Positions 6,872 to 16,426 of a stretch of 64,000 nt of DNA are shown piece by piece; position 1 is the first letter of the stretch, and every line of letters begins with the position of its first letter. Where the stretch lies: assembly GCF_023242475.1 (NCBI RefSeq), contig NZ_JALJFG010000009.1, positions 62,001 to 126,000 on the forward strand. The letters run 5' to 3'. The notes under the pieces were generated by a model. The model was not told the DNA's origin and did no database searches. It saw nothing but the letters and a program-made list of their open reading frames with translations. Origin of the DNA: Pseudomonas sp. MWU15-20650. Its GTDB lineage: Bacteria; Pseudomonadota; Gammaproteobacteria; Pseudomonadales; Pseudomonadaceae. Both the position numbers and the translations under genes were made by a program.

Positions 6872-9800
6872 TTGACCTCCAGGGTGCTCAGGCCATTGCC
6901 TTGGCGTTTAACCTGGATTTGCACCGGGATGCGCTCGTGCATTTCCTGCACGTGGGAGATCACCGCCACCTTGCGGCCCTGGGCCTGCAAGCCGTCCAGA
7001 GCATCCATGGCCAATTGCAGCGACTCGGGGTCGAGGCTGCCAAAGCCTTCGTCGATAAACAGCGACTCGATCTTCAAGGTGCTGGAGGCCATCGAAGCCA
7101 GGCCCAGTGCGAGCGCCAGGGACACCAGGAAGGTTTCACCGCCTGACAGCGAGTGTACCGAGCGCAGTTCGTCACCCATTTCCGTGTCCATCACCAGCAG
7201 GCCGAGCATGCTGCCGCCGCGTTTAAGACGGTAGCGGCGCACCAGTTGGCGCAGCTGTACGTTGGCATGGTGCACCAGCAGGTCGAGGTTGTAGGCCTGG
7301 GCGATCTTGCGGAAGGTGTCGCCGGTGGCCGAACCGATCAGCGCATTCAGGCGTGCCCAGCGCTGCCATTGCTCATAGGCTTTGGCGATTTGCTCGGCCA
7401 GGGCCTGGTTGGCATGCTGGCGGCGTTGGTCTTCGGACTGGCGCGCGCGCAGTTCGGCGCAGTGTTTCTCACCCTCGGCCAATTGCTGATTCAGCGCGGC
7501 CAGGGTGCTGTCCAGTTGTTCGGCGTGCAGATTGCCGTTGTGCAGGGCCTGGTGCTCGGCCAGGCGTTGTTCGCGCTCCTGCAACAACACCTTGGCTTGC
7601 TCCACGGCTTTTTCGCTGTGTTGCAATTGCTGGCGCAGTTCGTTGACGTGGCTGTCATCAAAGGCCAGCAAGCGTGCGAGCCCTTCGTCGTCCAATTCTG
7701 GGTGCAGGGCACGCCATTCGCCCAGGCGCTCGCCGAGGGCCTGCTGTTCGGCGGCCAGTGCCTGCTGGCGTTCCTGCTGGGCCTTGAGATCGGCGGCCAG
7801 TTGGATCAGGGCATTGCGGATGTCTTGCAGCAGTTGGTTGGCGTCGGCCTCACCTTGGCGTGCCTGGGCCACAGCGTCGTCCAGTTGCTGTTGCCACTGT
7901 TCGACACGGCTGTGCGCGCCAAGCAGGGTGCCGAGCTTTTCGTGAGCGGCCTGTTGCCGTGCCGCCAACCCGCTGACCTGCTGGCGCAAGGCATCAAGTT
8001 GTTGCTGGCGATGCTGCTGATGGGTGTGCTCTTTCTCGATGGCCTGTTGGCGCTCTTGTTGCTCCGCCAGCTCATCGCGTTGGTGGCCCAATTGCTCCAG
8101 GCGTTGGCTGACGTGCTGGTCCAGTTGCATAAAGGTCGCGGCTGGTTCCTTGCGTAAACCTTCGAGGGTGTCGGCGGGCAACAGGCTGGCAAAGGCGTGC
8201 AGTTCCTGGTCGAGACGTTCGCGGTCGCTGGACAGTTCGCGCTGCTGGTCCAGTAGCAACTGACGGGCTTGCTGGCTCGCGTCCTGGGCGGCTTGCAGTT
8301 GCTGCTGCAGGCACCCGGCGTTCTGTTGCAGGTTGAGCAGGGCACTTTGGCGTTGTTCGTCCTGGGTGATGCTTTGCGTCAACTGATGGAGTTGCTGGGC
8401 CAGCCAGGCGCTACGCTTGGCCGCGTCCTGGTTGAACAGCGACGTGGACAGAGGATGCGCCTCCAGGCTGGGGGCCAGGCCCTGTTGTTGAATGGCCAAC
8501 TGCTCTTGCTGTTGCAGGAACTCCTTTTGCTGGGCAATCAGGCCGCCGACCTCACCACGCAGCTCAGTGAGTTTTTCCTTGAGGGTATCGACGGCTTTCT
8601 GCGCCGTGGCCTCTTCGTTTTCATCGTGGCGACCGAGGCTCTGCAACAGGGCTTCGGGTTGGTGATACGGGTGCTCGTGGCTACCGCAGACCGGGCAGGG
8701 CTGGTCATCCTGCAACTGCTCGCGCAACTCTTCGACGCTGGCACTGCGGGCCAGGCGTTGGCGCTCCAGCAGTTGCTTGGTCACCGTCAGGGTTTGCTCC
8801 GCCACTGTCAGCTCGGCTTTGGTTTGCAGCCCGGTCTGGTTCAGGCGCTCGCGTTGCTGCTGGGCGTCGGCGAGTTTGTGCACCAGCGCACTGGCCTGTT
8901 GATCCAGCTGCTGCTGGCTGTCCCACAACCGTGCGAGGTCTTCGAAGGCTCGCTGTTGCTTGCGATTGTCTTGCAGCAGGCTGGCCAGCAATTGGATCTG
9001 CTCGGCCACGGCGTGAGGTTCGGCGCCGGCCTCCTGATACAGCAGGTCCAAGGCGTCGCGCTGTTGGGTGAACTGCTCGGCGGCGGCGCTGGCGCGCAGT
9101 TCGAGCTGCGGCAGCTCGGCCTGGCCCTGGTTGAGGCGATTGCCGATCAACATCAGCTGTTGCAGGCGGTCGCGGTAGGCGCTCCAGGCCTCGCTCAGCG
9201 GTGCAAGGGCGGCGCTGCGCTCAAGCTCGGTGGCCAGGCGTTGCAGGCGCTCGCCGACCTGGGCCTGTTTCTCCTGCAAGCCCATGAGCAGGGCTTGGCC
9301 TTCGGTGCAGGCGGTTTCGTGTTGCTGCTGCTCGGCAGTGCGCGCGGCCAGCTCTTGGGTCAAGTGGGCAAGGGTGTTCTGTTCTTCGAACGCCTGGCGC
9401 AACAGGGGAACCGCGTCGGCCTGGTTTTTCAGGGCGTCGGTCAGTGTTGCGTGTGCGGCCGCTTGCTGGTGTTGCGCCTGTTCCTGGCGGGTATGCAGCG
9501 CCGCTTGCTCTTGGGTATGTTGCTGAATCTGCGTGGCCAAAGGCGTCAGCAAGGTGCCCAGTTGCGCCTGGCGCACAAAGTGATGGCGTTGCGGTGCCAG
9601 TTGCTCTAGGCGATTCAGGTCCTGGCGTTGCGGGCCTTGGCCGTCCCATTGCTGCTGGGCTTGCTGCAACTGCTCGACGGCGCTGAGCTGGCGCTCCTGC
9701 CACTCACGCAACTCTTTAAGCCAGGTGTGCTGCAACTCCAGCTGTTTGAGCTGGGCTTGCTGGGTCTTGAGCTGTTGCTGGGCCTCGGCCAACTGTTGAT

Positions 9801-10506
9801 CCAGTTCGGTACGGGCTTCAGGGGCCAGGGGCACCACGCCCGTGGCTTGGTCTTGCAGCTGTTTGTGGGCGTCCTTGGCCTCTTTGGCTTTATCGAACGC
9901 GCGACGGCCAAGTTGGGTGTATAGCGCGGTATCGGTGAGCTTTTCCAGCAGTTCGCTGCGCTCATTGTCGTTGGCCTTGAGGAAGGCGCTGAACTCACTT
10001 TGCGCCAGCAGCACCGCGCGGGTGAACTGCTCGAAGTTCAGGCCCAGGGCCAGTTCCAGCTGGGTTTTGTATTCGGTTTTCTGGCTGGCGAGCAACTGGT
10101 CGCTGTCCAGATCAATCAGGCTCTGGCGGCTGTTCTGCAACTTGCCGCTGGCCTTGTCGCGGGCGCGGTTGGCTTCCCAGCGTGCACGGTAGCGGCGGCC
10201 ATTGACACCGACAAAATCCACCTCGGCATAGCCGCCACCGGTGCCGCGTCGAATCAGGGTGCGCGGGTCGCCGATGGAAATATCCGTATCGGCATCCGGC
10301 ATTTTGGCCTGGCCGGTATCCCCCAGGCGCGGCACCGCGCCAAACAGCGCCAGGCATAACGCATCGAGCAGGGTACTTTTACCCGCGCCGGTGGGCCCGG
10401 TGATGGCGAACAGACCCGCACTGGCCAGGGGCTCGGCGGTAAAGTCGATTTCGAACGGGCCCGCCAGGGAGGCGAGGTTTTTCAAGCGGATGGCGAGAAT
10501 CTTCAT
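6868..10506 (-). CDS. sbcC: SbcC, ATPase subunit of the SbcCD exonuclease
   Basis: 1212 residues, an SMC/Rad50-type protein. Walker A is GPTGAGKST at about 37-45. A very long Gln/Leu-rich coiled coil follows, interrupted at about residue 602 by the zinc-hook motif CPVC. A second coil leads to the ABC signature SLSGGE near 1118 and Walker B LFIDEGFGSLD near 1150. With SbcD it cleaves DNA hairpins and palindromes and processes double-strand ends, at the nucleoid. The start overlaps the sbcD stop by 4 bp (ATGA), the usual coupling. The coil's skewed base composition generates several long false reading frames on the other strand. Confidence 0.97.
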   Translation of the reverse strand: MKILAIRLKNLASLAGPFEIDFTAEPLASAGLFAITGPTGAGKSTLLDALCLALFGAVPRLGDTGQAKMPDADTDISIGDPRTLIRRGTGGGYAEVDFVGVNGRRYRARWEANRARDKASGKLQNSRQSLIDLDSDQLLASQKTEYKTQLELALGLNFEQFTRAVLLAQSEFSAFLKANDNERSELLEKLTDTALYTQLGRRAFDKAKEAKDAHKQLQDQATGVVPLAPEARTELDQQLAEAQQQLKTQQAQLKQLELQHTWLKELREWQERQLSAVEQLQQAQQQWDGQGPQRQDLNRLEQLAPQRHHFVRQAQLGTLLTPLATQIQQHTQEQAALHTRQEQAQHQQAAAHATLTDALKNQADAVPLLRQAFEEQNTLAHLTQELAARTAEQQQHETACTEGQALLMGLQEKQAQVGERLQRLATELERSAALAPLSEAWSAYRDRLQQLMLIGNRLNQGQAELPQLELRASAAAEQFTQQRDALDLLYQEAGAEPHAVAEQIQLLASLLQDNRKQQRAFEDLARLWDSQQQLDQQASALVHKLADAQQQRERLNQTGLQTKAELTVAEQTLTVTKQLLERQRLARSASVEELREQLQDDQPCPVCGSHEHPYHQPEALLQSLGRHDENEEATAQKAVDTLKEKLTELRGEVGGLIAQQKEFLQQQEQLAIQQQGLAPSLEAHPLSTSLFNQDAAKRSAWLAQQLHQLTQSITQDEQRQSALLNLQQNAGCLQQQLQAAQDASQQARQLLLDQQRELSSDRERLDQELHAFASLLPADTLEGLRKEPAATFMQLDQHVSQRLEQLGHQRDELAEQQERQQAIEKEHTHQQHRQQQLDALRQQVSGLAARQQAAHEKLGTLLGAHSRVEQWQQQLDDAVAQARQGEADANQLLQDIRNALIQLAADLKAQQERQQALAAEQQALGERLGEWRALHPELDDEGLARLLAFDDSHVNELRQQLQHSEKAVEQAKVLLQEREQRLAEHQALHNGNLHAEQLDSTLAALNQQLAEGEKHCAELRARQSEDQRRQHANQALAEQIAKAYEQWQRWARLNALIGSATGDTFRKIAQAYNLDLLVHHANVQLRQLVRRYRLKRGGSMLGLLVMDTEMGDELRSVHSLSGGETFLVSLALALGLASMASSTLKIESLFIDEGFGSLDPESLQLAMDALDGLQAQGRKVAVISHVQEMHERIPVQIQVKRQGNGLSTLEVK

Positions 10507-11744
10507 GGCTGTTCGCCCTCCTGTTGCACTTCCTGGAGCAGCACGGCGAAGTCCTTCAAGGTCTGTTCATCCACTTCGCTGCCGTAGCTGTCCTGCCAGG
10601 CGCGGCTGAACAACTCCTGGGGCGTGAGCTGGTCGAGTTCGATCAGTTGCGCATCGTCCGCCTCTGCACTGCCGCGCGTGCCGGCATATTCGGCGGCGAT
10701 ACGCACCAGGCGCACGGCTTTGCCTTGCAGGGCGGTTTCGATCTGCTGGCGCAGGTCCGGTTGCGGCTCGTCGAGGCGTACGCGCACTTCCAGCCAGGGG
10801 TGGCGCTGGGTTTCGGCCAGCAGGTCAATGTCGGGCAAGTCGGCCAATGCCTTGAGGATATCGGCCAGGGGCGCGGCCTCCAGGCGTTGCAGGTCGACTG
10901 AGCGTGGAATCAGGAGCGGTTCGACGCTGACCAGTCTTTCGCCCTGGAACGTTACGTCCAGAACCTGGTGCTTGTAGCCGATTTCGGAAAACGACAGTGG
11001 AATAGGCGAACCGCTGTAGCGAATGCGTTCTTCGCCATTCACCTTTTGCGGCTTGTGCAAATGGCCAAGGGCGACATAGGCGACACTTCTATCGAACAGT
11101 GTGGCCGGCAGCGCCTCGGCATTGCCGATGATCAAGCTGCGCTCGGAGTCTTCTGATACCGAACCGCCAGCCATATGCGCGTGGCTGATGGCTATCAGCG
11201 CCTGGCCTTTTTTGCGTTTGCCGTTGGCGGCGGCGATCAACCACTCATGTACCTGACCGATACCGCGCAAATAGTCGTCACCCAGGTGCGCACCGGTGAC
11301 TTCCGCCGGGCGCAGGAAGGGCAGTGCCAGGCACCAGCCGGCGATCTTGCCTTTGGCATCCGGCAATGGGATCAGCAGGCGTTCGGCGTCCAACTGGCCG
11401 TCGTCCAGCCACAACACCCGACCCAGGGCGTGAGTCCGCAAGCGGCGCATCAACGGCGCGGGCAATTCGATACGGGAACCGGAGTCGTGGTTGCCGGCAA
11501 TCATCACTATCGTGAGGTGCGGGTTCTGTTCGTGGGCGCTGATGATGAAGTCATACAGACGCTCCTGGGCCTTGAGCGGCGGGTTGACCGTGTCGAAGAT
11601 ATCGCCGGCGATCAGCAGCACATCCGGGCGCTGTGCTTTCAACTGGCCCAGCAGCCACTCAAGGAAACAGGCGTGTTCGAAGTCGCGTTCCTGGCCATGC
11701 AGGTTTTGCCCAAGGTGCCAGTCGGAGGTATGAAACAGACGCAA
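10503..11744 (-). CDS. sbcD: SbcD, nuclease subunit of the SbcCD exonuclease
   Basis: 413 residues. The Mre11-type calcineurin-like metallophosphoesterase motifs appear in order: DWHLGQ near residue 8, GDIFD near 47, GNHDSGSR near 84, then ISHAH and GHLHKPQ. These bind the two manganese ions. The frame starts at a TTG (11742-11744), the only start in front of the invariant RLFHTSDWHLG strand; GGAG lies 6 bases before it. The nuclease makes 3'-5' and endonuclease cuts together with SbcC. It is the first gene of the sbcD-sbcC-GST run. Confidence 0.96.
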   Translation of the reverse strand: MRLFHTSDWHLGQNLHGQERDFEHACFLEWLLGQLKAQRPDVLLIAGDIFDTVNPPLKAQERLYDFIISAHEQNPHLTIVMIAGNHDSGSRIELPAPLMRRLRTHALGRVLWLDDGQLDAERLLIPLPDAKGKIAGWCLALPFLRPAEVTGAHLGDDYLRGIGQVHEWLIAAANGKRKKGQALIAISHAHMAGGSVSEDSERSLIIGNAEALPATLFDRSVAYVALGHLHKPQKVNGEERIRYSGSPIPLSFSEIGYKHQVLDVTFQGERLVSVEPLLIPRSVDLQRLEAAPLADILKALADLPDIDLLAETQRHPWLEVRVRLDEPQPDLRQQIETALQGKAVRLVRIAAEYAGTRGSAEADDAQLIELDQLTPQELFSRAWQDSYGSEVDEQTLKDFAVLLQEVQQEGEQP

Positions 11745-11905
11745 GGCGAACTCCGTGAAGAAGATGAAAAGGAGGGGAGTTTACCTGCAAACGCGGACAC
11801 CGTGCCTGCGGGTGACCACAGAACCAATGTGTGTGGGTGCGACGATTTGACAAGCCCGCTCGCCACAGGTTACCGGTTGCTCGTTCTAGCGCTTAACTGA
11901 CCGGC

Positions 11906-11931
11906 ATTGGGGCAAGTCCCCTCACACATGG
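11906..11931. repeat. Degenerate single REP-like sequence
   Basis: Read on the minus strand it is CATGTGTGAGGGGACTTGCC followed by CCAATG, a REP arm with several changes and no partner. It lies in the roughly 210-bp gap between sbcD and batD. Confidence 0.4.
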
Positions 11932-11958
11932 ATGTCGGGGTGTCAGGTAGATCGAGGT

Positions 11959-13599
11959 TTATTTAGGGTACAACGGCGGCAAGCTGGTGGTGTCGGTCGC
12001 CGGGCCTTGTTCACGCTCGGCCACGGGGATGGCTTTGATTGCGCGCCACAGGTCTTCACCCAGCCAATATTGGCCGCTCTCGCTGTACAGGGCGCCGTTG
12101 AGACCATCCAGCGCGTCCGACAACGGCACAAACCGCGCCGCCATATCGGCCAGGGTTTCCGGTTGCTGGCGGGCCCAGGCGTCGAGGGCCTGGCGGGTGG
12201 CCTGGGGGTCGTTGGCCTGGGTGGCGCGCTTGAGGTCATCGAGCAGGGTGCGTGGGCTCGGGCCGGTTTGTGCGGCGCGCTGCACGGCCGGTTGGCGGCG
12301 TGCACGCCACCATAGGCCCAAGCCCAGCAACGTGGTGCAGGCAAGCACCAGGGTGCTGAGTTGCCACAGCCACAGGCTGTCATCGTCCGGCGCGGTAATC
12401 ACCGTCGGCGTGGCGGGAGTGTCCACAGCCAGGCTGGGGTTGACCGCGACTTGCAGGGTACGTGGCGGCAGGCTGGTGCGTTCGAGGTGATCTTCGTGGG
12501 TGTTCCACCACACCACTTCCACCGGCGGCAGTTCCAGGGCCCCGGCGCGGGTAGGCACCAGGGCTTCACGTTCTTCGCGGCTGCCGATCAGGCCGCGGTC
12601 GTTGTTCTGGTTAGCCAGTACCGGTTGGTCCGGGTAGCGTCGCAGGCCGTTGACGTCGGTGCCGGGCAGTGCCGGTAATTGTGCGCTGGACAGGCCCTCG
12701 GCCTTGACGATGAGGCTGCGGGTCAGGGAGTCGCCGACCTGCACGTGGTCCGGCGTGGGGTTCCAGCCTTCACTCAGGGTCAGGCTGCGCGCCGGCAACC
12801 ATGGGGCGTCGGCGGGGTAGAGCTCAGGCTTGGGTTTCACCGTCAGCGGCAGGGGCGCCGAACTGGCGTGGATCAGCTTGCCCGGCTTGGTGCCTTGCAA
12901 CGTGTTTTCCTGGGGCGGGCGCGATTCGACCAAGGTGGCGCTGAAGGTCTGTGCCGGAATCACCAGGGCACCGCTGTGCTGCGGGTAGATCGCATAGCGG
13001 GTTTCGATCACGCCGTGGCGAATGCTGTTGATGACTTTTTCATAGGTACGCGATTCACCTAACTGCTCAATGCGGGCGTCGGGAATCTGCAACGGTGTCA
13101 GGCTGCTGTCGTCATACAGTGACACCGAATGGTAGACGCGCACCGTCAACAGGGCCTGCGCCTGGACATACACGCTGTTCTGGTCGAGGTCGGCTTCGAC
13201 AAACACCGACGCCAGTTCGGCGCTGGTGTTCTGGCTGGCGGTCTCCACCACTTGCAGGGTGATCGGCTGGGTCCTGAGCTCGCCCACTTGCAGCGGTGGG
13301 ATGACCACGGTGCCGTTTTCCTTGGGCAGCAGCGTGATGATCCAGCGGGTGGTGGCATGGTTATCGCCGCCCAGGGTGGTGAGCTGGTTGATCTGGCGGG
13401 TGCCGCTGACTTCGAACTGCGCATCCAGGGGCGACAGGTCCGGCTTGCCGAACTGGGTCACGTCGCTGGATTCCACCGTCAGCTCCACCGTTTCCCCGGA
13501 ATTAAGGCGGCTGCGGTCGACGCTGGCGGCCAGGTTTGCCGCCTGGGCGTGACCTGCCGATAACGCGAGCAGGAGCAAAAGGGGGGTGCGGCGGCTCAT
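11959..13599 (-). CDS. batD: BatD-like protein (oxygen-tolerance/aerotolerance operon)
   Basis: 546 residues from the ATG at 13599, which overlaps the stop of the preceding bat gene by 4 bp. The signal peptide is MSRRTPLLLLLALSAGHAQA. It is followed by several beta-sandwich repeats (NSGETVELTV; GVIETRYAIYPQHSGALVIP; REEREALVPTRAGALELPPV) and one membrane helix near 415-435 (WLWQLSTLVLACTTLLGLGL). The tail is cytoplasmic. This is the BatD layout. Bat proteins form an inner-membrane/periplasmic assembly of unclear role, first described in Bacteroides aerotolerance. An upstream extension to 13686 is open but would lie inside the neighbouring gene. Confidence 0.85.
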   Translation of the reverse strand: MSRRTPLLLLLALSAGHAQAANLAASVDRSRLNSGETVELTVESSDVTQFGKPDLSPLDAQFEVSGTRQINQLTTLGGDNHATTRWIITLLPKENGTVVIPPLQVGELRTQPITLQVVETASQNTSAELASVFVEADLDQNSVYVQAQALLTVRVYHSVSLYDDSSLTPLQIPDARIEQLGESRTYEKVINSIRHGVIETRYAIYPQHSGALVIPAQTFSATLVESRPPQENTLQGTKPGKLIHASSAPLPLTVKPKPELYPADAPWLPARSLTLSEGWNPTPDHVQVGDSLTRSLIVKAEGLSSAQLPALPGTDVNGLRRYPDQPVLANQNNDRGLIGSREEREALVPTRAGALELPPVEVVWWNTHEDHLERTSLPPRTLQVAVNPSLAVDTPATPTVITAPDDDSLWLWQLSTLVLACTTLLGLGLWWRARRQPAVQRAAQTGPSPRTLLDDLKRATQANDPQATRQALDAWARQQPETLADMAARFVPLSDALDGLNGALYSESGQYWLGEDLWRAIKAIPVAEREQGPATDTTSLPPLYPK

Positions 13600-15341
13600 C
13601 GAGTCTTGTCCTGATATTGTTGCTGTTCGTACCAGAATTTGCGGCGTAACAGCTCCCCGGGGTTGTCCGGGATCTGCTGCAACCATTGCTCCAGAGCTTG
13701 GCGATGCTCGCCTTCAAGGCGGGTATCGGCAGGGCGCAGGGGCGGCGTGGTGGTCTGCTCATCGCCCAGCTCGCTGCCTGGCACTTCGTTACCGCCAGCC
13801 TGCGGCGGGGTGCCGGCCTGGGTGTCGTGGGCACCGGCTTCACCTGTTTCCTGGCCCTGGGGTGATTGCTCGCCAGGCTGGGTACTTTGTGCGCTGGCGC
13901 CCGGCTGCGCAGTTTGGCCGGGTTGGGTGGTTTCGTCATCTTCGTTTTTTGCCGGCTTGGCCGGCTCGGGTTGCGCTTGCTCTTGAATCAGGCTTTCGAC
14001 CAGAGCTTTGTTTTTCAGGGCCGGTTGCAAGTCGGGCTGGGCTTCAAGCGCTTGTTCGTAGGCGTCGATCGCGGCCTCCAGTTCGCCGGCCTTGGCCAGG
14101 GCGTTGCCACGATTGTAGTGGGAATAGGCGTCACTGCCCTGGGCAAAACGCTTGACGGCCTCGGCGTAATTGCCGGCCTCATACAGTGCCACGCCTTGCC
14201 ATTGGGGGTCTTGGAAGCGCTCGGCGGCTTCAGCCGGGCGCTTCTGTTTAAGCAGGTACTGGCCTTGCTGGTCCGGGCGCAGCCACAAGTCCTGGAGTTC
14301 AAAGGCATAACTGGGCTGCGGTGCGCACATCAGCAGCAGGGGTAGGCAAAACAGCCAGCCGCGACGGCCGGCACACGCCGCCAACAGCAGCAGCGGCAGG
14401 AGCAGCCAGTAACCCTGGTCGGCCCAGGTGTCGAGGTGCAGCAGTTGGCCGTCGTTGCGCAGGTTCTGCGCGCTGTCGAGCAGGCCGAGTTGGCGCAGGT
14501 CTTTGTCGTCCAGGCGCGCGGCGCGGTAGTGGCCGCCCATTTCACTGGCGAATGCCTTGAGGGTTGGGCTGTCCAGGCGCGGCACCAAGATCGCGCCCTG
14601 GTCGTCCTTGAGGAACTCGCCGTTTTCCTGGGTGACCGGTGTGCCTTCACGACTGCCGATGCCGAGGATCGACAAGGACGGTGCCTGGGCACCTTCCAGC
14701 TGCAGTCGGATGCCTTGGCGCTCCTGCTTCGATAAAGACGAACCGACCAGCAGCAGGCGGCCCTGGCCGAGGCCGCCTTGCTTGAGCAGGTCCAGGGCTT
14801 TTTTCACCGCCAAGTCGGCGCGATGGCCGGGCGCGGGCATGATTGAGGGGCGCAAGGCTTCCAGCAAGTTGCGGCTGGTGGCCAGGTCATCGGACAGTGG
14901 CACCAGCGTATGGGCGCTGCCGGCATACACGACGATGGCCGTTTGCGCGTTGGCGCGGGCTTGCAGCAAGTCATACAGCTTGCGTCGCGCCTGCTCCAAG
15001 CGGTTGGGCGGGGTGTCGGTGGCGAGCATCTCCGGGGTCAGCTCCAGCAACACCACCAGCGGGTCGGCAGGTTTCTGGCTGGACTGCTCAACCCGTTGCC
15101 AGCTGGGGCCGAGCAACGCCAGCACGGCCAGCAGCCAGGCGATGCCCAGCACCACCCACGGGGATTTGCTCTCGCGGCCGTTGCCACCGCTGAGCAATAC
15201 AGCATGGAAGGCCGGTGGCAGGATCATCTGCCAGCGCCCGGCGCGCTTTTGTCGGTGCCACAACTGCCACAGCAGCCAGCCGAGCAGCGGCAGCAGCAAC
15301 AGCCACCAGGGGCGGAACCAGTGCGGCCACAGGGCGATCAT
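13596..15341 (-). CDS. BatB/BatC-type fusion: VWA domain plus TPR, degenerate MIDAS
   Basis: 581 residues from the ATG at 15341, overlapping the batA stop by ATGA. Two N-terminal helices (LLLLPLLGWLLW and the next near 60-75) precede a von Willebrand A domain. A third helix (GYWLLLPLLLLAACAG) then leads to a TPR block (AYSHYNRGNALAKAGELEAA) and a Gln/Pro/Thr-rich linker. The usual MIDAS DxSxS is replaced by ELTPE in VVLLELTPEMLATD, although the following NRLEQARRK region is kept. Metal binding is therefore probably lost, while BatA next door keeps it. Fusion of BatB-like and BatC-like parts is common in proteobacteria. Confidence 0.85.
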   Translation of the reverse strand: MIALWPHWFRPWWLLLLPLLGWLLWQLWHRQKRAGRWQMILPPAFHAVLLSGGNGRESKSPWVVLGIAWLLAVLALLGPSWQRVEQSSQKPADPLVVLLELTPEMLATDTPPNRLEQARRKLYDLLQARANAQTAIVVYAGSAHTLVPLSDDLATSRNLLEALRPSIMPAPGHRADLAVKKALDLLKQGGLGQGRLLLVGSSLSKQERQGIRLQLEGAQAPSLSILGIGSREGTPVTQENGEFLKDDQGAILVPRLDSPTLKAFASEMGGHYRAARLDDKDLRQLGLLDSAQNLRNDGQLLHLDTWADQGYWLLLPLLLLAACAGRRGWLFCLPLLLMCAPQPSYAFELQDLWLRPDQQGQYLLKQKRPAEAAERFQDPQWQGVALYEAGNYAEAVKRFAQGSDAYSHYNRGNALAKAGELEAAIDAYEQALEAQPDLQPALKNKALVESLIQEQAQPEPAKPAKNEDDETTQPGQTAQPGASAQSTQPGEQSPQGQETGEAGAHDTQAGTPPQAGGNEVPGSELGDEQTTTPPLRPADTRLEGEHRQALEQWLQQIPDNPGELLRRKFWYEQQQYQDKTR

Positions 15342-16426
15342 CGACGCCTCCGCAGGCGCAGGCGTTTGAGGCGTTGACGCCATTCAGGGTGTTGCTGCAG
15401 AAAAATCCCCTTGCTCGACAATTTGTTGAACAGCCGCTGCAAGGCGTTGTTCGGCCAGCGTTCCTGGACCACCAGCAGCAGGCTCAAGACCAGCGCCAGG
15501 GCCAGCGGGCCGCTGTACAGCGCCAGGGCCGGGCGGGCCTGAGTCGGTTGTTGTTCGACGGGCTCGAGCTTGTCGAGGGTCTGCTTGATCTTTTGCAGTT
15601 CGTTGCCATCCCGGGCGCGGAAGTACTGGCCGCCCGTGGCCTCGGCAATCGCCTTGAGCGCCGGTTCGTCAAGGTCCAGGCTCGGGTTGACGCCCAGGAT
15701 GCCCAGGGAGCCGGTTTGCTCGGGGTCGGCGCCGATGCCGATCGGGTAGATTTTCACGCCTTCTTCGGCCGCCAGGCGCGCGGCCGTCAGCGGGTCGATC
15801 TGCCCGGCATTGTTGGCGCCGTCAGTGACCAGGATCAGCACGCGGCTTTGCGCCGGGCGTTGGCGCAGGCGTTTCAAGGCCAGGCCGATGGCATCGCCGA
15901 TGGCAGTGTTCTTGCCCGCAATGCCGATGCGTGCTTCATCCAGCCAGGTGCGCACCGTGCGCCGATCAAAGGTCAGGGGCGCTTGCAGGTAGGCCTGGCT
16001 GCCGAACAGGATCAGGCCCACGCGGTCACCTTCACGGCCTTCAAGAAAGTCTCCCAGCAGGTGCTTGACCAAGGACAAGCGACTGACGTCGTCGTCCTGC
16101 CAGTGCATGTCGGGGAAGTCCATGGAGCCGGACACGTCCACCGCCACCAGCAAGTCGCGGCCGCTGGCGGCAATCGGCAAGGGTTCGCCCAGCCATTCCG
16201 GGCGTGCGGCGGCGGTCAACAGCAGCAGCCACAGCACCACGAACGGCGCCTGCTGGCGCCAGCCGGGCAGGTTCACCCGGGCACGGCGTCCAGCCAACCC
16301 TTCGAGGTCGCCGAGGTAGCTGACTTTCAACGCCGGCTCACCGCTGTCAGCCACCGGCAGAACGATGCGCATCAGCCATGGCAACGGCAGCAGGGCGAAG
16401 ATCCAGGGCCAGGCGAACTCAAACAT
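15338..16426 (-). CDS. batA: BatA-like VWA-domain membrane protein
   Basis: 362 residues. An N-terminal helix pair (FAWPWIFALLPLPWLMRIVL and VVLWLLLLTAAARPEW) is followed by a VWA domain with an intact MIDAS, DVSGSMDFPD near residue 93. A threonine-bearing loop and the ILVTDGANN strand follow. A last helix (LALALVLSLLLVV) anchors the C-terminus. It probably binds a divalent metal and a protein partner in the Bat assembly. It overlaps the DUF4381 gene before it by 8 bp and the BatB-like gene after it by 4 bp. Confidence 0.9.
   Translation of the reverse strand: MFEFAWPWIFALLPLPWLMRIVLPVADSGEPALKVSYLGDLEGLAGRRARVNLPGWRQQAPFVVLWLLLLTAAARPEWLGEPLPIAASGRDLLVAVDVSGSMDFPDMHWQDDDVSRLSLVKHLLGDFLEGREGDRVGLILFGSQAYLQAPLTFDRRTVRTWLDEARIGIAGKNTAIGDAIGLALKRLRQRPAQSRVLILVTDGANNAGQIDPLTAARLAAEEGVKIYPIGIGADPEQTGSLGILGVNPSLDLDEPALKAIAEATGGQYFRARDGNELQKIKQTLDKLEPVEQQPTQARPALALYSGPLALALVLSLLLVVQERWPNNALQRLFNKLSSKGIFLQQHPEWRQRLKRLRLRRRR

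Noticed and set aside
7153-9609. Two long plus-strand frames (334 and 446 codons) rich in Leu, Gln and Val that look like membrane proteins
   Set aside because: They are the complement of the Gln/Leu-rich coiled coil of SbcC, which gives artificial hydrophobic translations.
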